Source: Ruminococcus sp. (lineage in GTDB: Bacteria > Bacillota > Clostridia > Lachnospirales > Lachnospiraceae). Taken from it: a stretch of DNA of 64,000 nucleotides. A program made the translations under genes and the position numbers. Every line of letters starts with the position of its first letter. The first letter of the stretch is position 1. The DNA lies in NCBI GenBank assembly GCA_023663085.1, contig JAMPIB010000001.1:96046-160045 (forward strand), in the 5' to 3' direction. Below are positions 62,189-64,000 of the stretch, piece after piece. The notes below the pieces were generated by a model. The model was not told the DNA's origin. It did not search any database and saw only the letters and a program-made list of their open reading frames with translations.

Positions 62189-62953
62189 TTACAATCTTTC
62201 GCTGGGAATCCACGATTCAGTACTCCCCGTCCGATACTGCAGCGGTGTTATGCCAAACTGTTTCTTAAATGCTTTTTGAAAATGGCTTTGGGAAGAAAAG
62301 CACAGGTAATTGCTGATCTGGGCCAGTGTCTTATCGGAATGTGCCAGCAGGTTTTTCGCTTCTTCCAATCGGCACCGCAGGATGAATGCGCCTACAGGAA
62401 ACCCCAGCATATCTTTAAAATATTTGGAAAAATAGGTTCTGCTGAATCCGACATAACTGGCCACGTCTGTAACAGAAAGCGGCTGGTTGATATTTCTGCG
62501 TATATACTGAATGGATTTCTGGCAGACGCCATCTGCTGCGGGGGATACTTGTTTGGCCTGTACTTTCTGTGTAAAATCTGACAGGATTGTCATATGAAGA
62601 TTTTTAAGTAATATCTGATTATCTGTTTTTTCTGCCAGGGATATATAATAATCCGATGTCTGATAGGCGGTTTCAAAATCAAGTCCGCCGGCAATCGCGG
62701 AACGTGTCGCCAGAGTTGTTGTGACAATAATGCTGTTTTTCAGCGCCCGGACAGCATCCGGCGCGTAGTCGCCTGTTTTATAGTCTGTGTTTTCGGGAAT
62801 CAGACTCTGGATATAATCCAGATCGCCTCTTTCTACAGCATGAAATATCATCTGTTCCAGATGATAAGACTCATTGTAGTCCATATCTTCCATCGATTCA
62901 TATATTTTATTTGTTATCTGAACCACATGCTCATTATTCATCTCAATAGCCAT
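62189..62953 (-). CDS. AraC-family transcriptional regulator
   Basis: A 254-residue regulator. The C-terminal double HTH occupies about 150-250 (RRNINQPLSVTDVASYVGFS, TYFSKYFKDMLGFPVGAFIL, QSHFQKAFKKQFGITPLQYR). The N-terminal 140 residues are helical and resemble the sensor part of regulators often found beside GH3 or GH2 genes. It diverges from a GH3 beta-glucosidase gene, which it probably controls. Its start region is a near copy of that of the gene at 54521. An alternative ATG lies 12 bases inside. Confidence 0.88.
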   Translation of the reverse strand: MAIEMNNEHVVQITNKIYESMEDMDYNESYHLEQMIFHAVERGDLDYIQSLIPENTDYKTGDYAPDAVRALKNSIIVTTTLATRSAIAGGLDFETAYQTSDYYISLAEKTDNQILLKNLHMTILSDFTQKVQAKQVSPAADGVCQKSIQYIRRNINQPLSVTDVASYVGFSRTYFSKYFKDMLGFPVGAFILRCRLEEAKNLLAHSDKTLAQISNYLCFSSQSHFQKAFKKQFGITPLQYRTGSTESWIPSERL

Positions 62954-62977
62954 GCCTTTCTCTCAGCCTGCAATATT
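62945..62977 (-). repeat. 33-base repeat around a start codon (copy 2)
   Basis: Minus-strand partner of the copy at 54497-54529, with two mismatches. It covers the RBS GAGAAAGG and ATG of the AraC gene. Confidence 0.75.
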
Positions 62978-63095
62978 CTCAATCCTCTATAATAAACTAA
63001 TATAATACAAATATATAATAAAAAATACAAAAGTACAATAGCAGAACTTTTTAAAATGCTATAGTTTTCACAACAAGCATGAAAGGAGTTCTTAT
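62978..63095. promoter_or_regulatory. Divergent A/T-rich promoter region, AraC / GH3
   Basis: About 120 bases of nearly pure A/T with several TATAAT-like boxes (such as TATAATA near 63015) separate the two divergent starts. An imperfect inverted repeat TAGCA...TGCTA (63039-63062) could be an operator. No -35 box could be chosen with confidence. Confidence 0.35.
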
Positions 63096-64000
63096 ATGGA
63101 ACGTGATATGAAAGCAATGATCAGGGAAATGACATTGGAGGAGAAGGCGGGCCTTTGTTCTGGGTTTGATTTCTGGAATACAAAAGCGGTAGAACGGCTT
63201 GGCATCCCTTCTGTGATGATGTCTGATGGCCCTCATGGTCTGCGTAAGCAGGAAAATGAAGCCGACCATCTGGGGATGAAAGAAAGCATTAAAGCTGTCT
63301 GTTTTCCGGCCGCCTGTGCTACAGCCGCCAGTTTTGATCCGGATCTTCTGGAAAAAATGGGGGAGACGATCGGCAATGAATGTCAGGCGGAGAAACTGTC
63401 AATTATTCTTGGGCCGGGCATGAATATTAAGAGGAGCCCTCTTTGCGGGCGGAACTTTGAATATTTTTCTGAAGATCCTTATCTGGCCGGTAAACTTGCT
63501 TCTGCATTTGTCAAGGGTGTACAGTCCAAAAATATTGGCACGAGCCTGAAGCATTTTGCGGTAAACAATCAGGAAACCAACCGGATGAGCATTTCTTCCA
63601 ATCTTTCTGAACGTGCTTTGCGGGAAATCTATCTGAGAGGTTTTGAAGAGGTCGTTAAGACGGCGCAGCCGAAAACGGTTATGTGCAGTTACAATAAGAT
63701 CAATGGTGTTTACGCTTCTGAAAATGAATATCTTCTGAATCAGATTCTCCGTAAAGAATGGGGATTCAAAGGTTATGTCGTAACAGACTGGGGAGCAATA
63801 GCAGACAGGATAAAAGGCCTTAAGGCCGGTGTGGAACTGGAGATGCCTGCCTCTGGTGGTGTAAGCGATAATAAGATTGTAGAAGCGGTGAAAGATGGAA
63901 GTCTGGAGGAAACGGTTCTGGACAGAGCTGTTGAAAGAATGCTGAAGGTACTGTTTTCTTACGTCGATCATGTGGATGAGTCTGTTGTATTTGACAGGGA
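63096..64000 (+). CDS. Glycoside hydrolase family 3 beta-glucosidase (3' end cut off)
   Basis: The first 301 residues of an intracellular GH3 enzyme, open to the end of the window. It starts [20 protein letters not shown] after GAAAGGAG. Family motifs are [43 protein letters not shown] (substrate-binding) and the nucleophile Asp-231 in VVTDWGA. The form with [11 protein letters not shown] is that of beta-glucosidases such as BglX-like clostridial enzymes. It is divergent from an AraC regulator. Distinct from the two other GH3 genes in the window. Confidence 0.93.
   Translation, partial: MERDMKAMIREMTLEEKAGLCSGFDFWNTKAVERLGIPSVMMSDGPHGLRKQENEADHLGMKESIKAVCFPAACATAASFDPDLLEKMGETIGNECQAEKLSIILGPGMNIKRSPLCGRNFEYFSEDPYLAGKLASAFVKGVQSKNIGTSLKHFAVNNQETNRMSISSNLSERALREIYLRGFEEVVKTAQPKTVMCSYNKINGVYASENEYLLNQILRKEWGFKGYVVTDWGAIADRIKGLKAGVELEMPASGGVSDNKIVEAVKDGSLEETVLDRAVERMLKVLFSYVDHVDESVVFDR

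Noticed and set aside
61953..62213. An 86-codon minus-strand frame between the dehydrogenase and AraC genes
   Set aside because: It runs through the dehydrogenase terminator and both neighbouring gene ends. No RBS or family was seen.
1..64000. tRNA, rRNA, CRISPR arrays, insertion sequences, prophage, replication origin
   Set aside because: Scanned by eye on both strands; no CCA-type cloverleaf, regular spaced repeats, transposase or integrase motifs were found.

Overview
The window reads as chromosome of a Gram-positive Clostridia, most likely a gut Lachnospiraceae. The basis is the style of the genes: LplB/YtcP-type sugar transporters with YesN-type AraC response regulators, many intracellular glycoside hydrolases, Cys-anchored lipoproteins with an LxGC lipobox, strong AGGAGG ribosome binding sites and a moderate GC content. 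Species is not determinable by eye. No rRNA, tRNA, CRISPR array, transposase, integrase or phage gene was seen.

Region 1 (1-21977) is carbohydrate use. It opens with a cut-off LplB-type permease, a YtcP-type permease and a lipoprotein binding protein, facing a YesN-type response regulator that shares an operon with a second, non-lipoprotein binding protein. A three-part GH3 glycosidase, a small esterase, a GH29 fucosidase plus GH42 galactosidase operon, a second GH3 enzyme and a beta-phosphoglucomutase follow. Between the esterase and a large hybrid sensor kinase (12895-15867) lies a decayed patch (10826-12784) with small genes and three broken genes: an AraC regulator, a GNAT acetyltransferase and a MATE pump.

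Region 2 (21984-47298) is the most notable part. A LysR regulator diverges from about 22 kb of plus-strand genes with short gaps. These are a family-5 binding-protein ABC importer, a membrane protein, a metallo-hydrolase, a leucine-rich repeat protein, an alpha/beta hydrolase, an FMN-dependent hydroxyacid dehydrogenase relative, a Gfo/Idh/MocA oxidoreductase, an SDR protein, a MATE exporter, an ACMSD-like amidohydrolase, UlaG, UlaE, an FGGY kinase, a propeller-like protein, and the LpdD/LpdC/UbiX prenyl-FMN decarboxylase set, followed by a chemoreceptor. The gene content suggests import and breakdown of a sugar-acid, lactone or phenolic conjugate. Several enzymes lack the usual catalytic or metal-binding residues, so the chemistry may be unusual.

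Region 3 (47552-50254) is a single AT-rich gene for a 900-residue protein with a KGGVGR-type ParA/MinD-like ATPase and a second P-loop ATPase, which resembles candidate anti-phage or conflict proteins.

Region 4 (50316-61982) holds a circularly permuted ATP-grasp / alpha-E / transglutaminase-like cassette, two M14-type proteins of which the second has lost its zinc ligands, a polar amino acid ABC transporter, a cytidylate-kinase-like protein, a FUSC-HAD fusion with a lost HAD nucleophile, and a lactate dehydrogenase-like enzyme. Two transcription units here begin with a near-consensus promoter followed at once by an intrinsic terminator, which suggests attenuation.

Region 5 (62189-64000) is an AraC regulator diverging from a GH3 beta-glucosidase that runs off the window.
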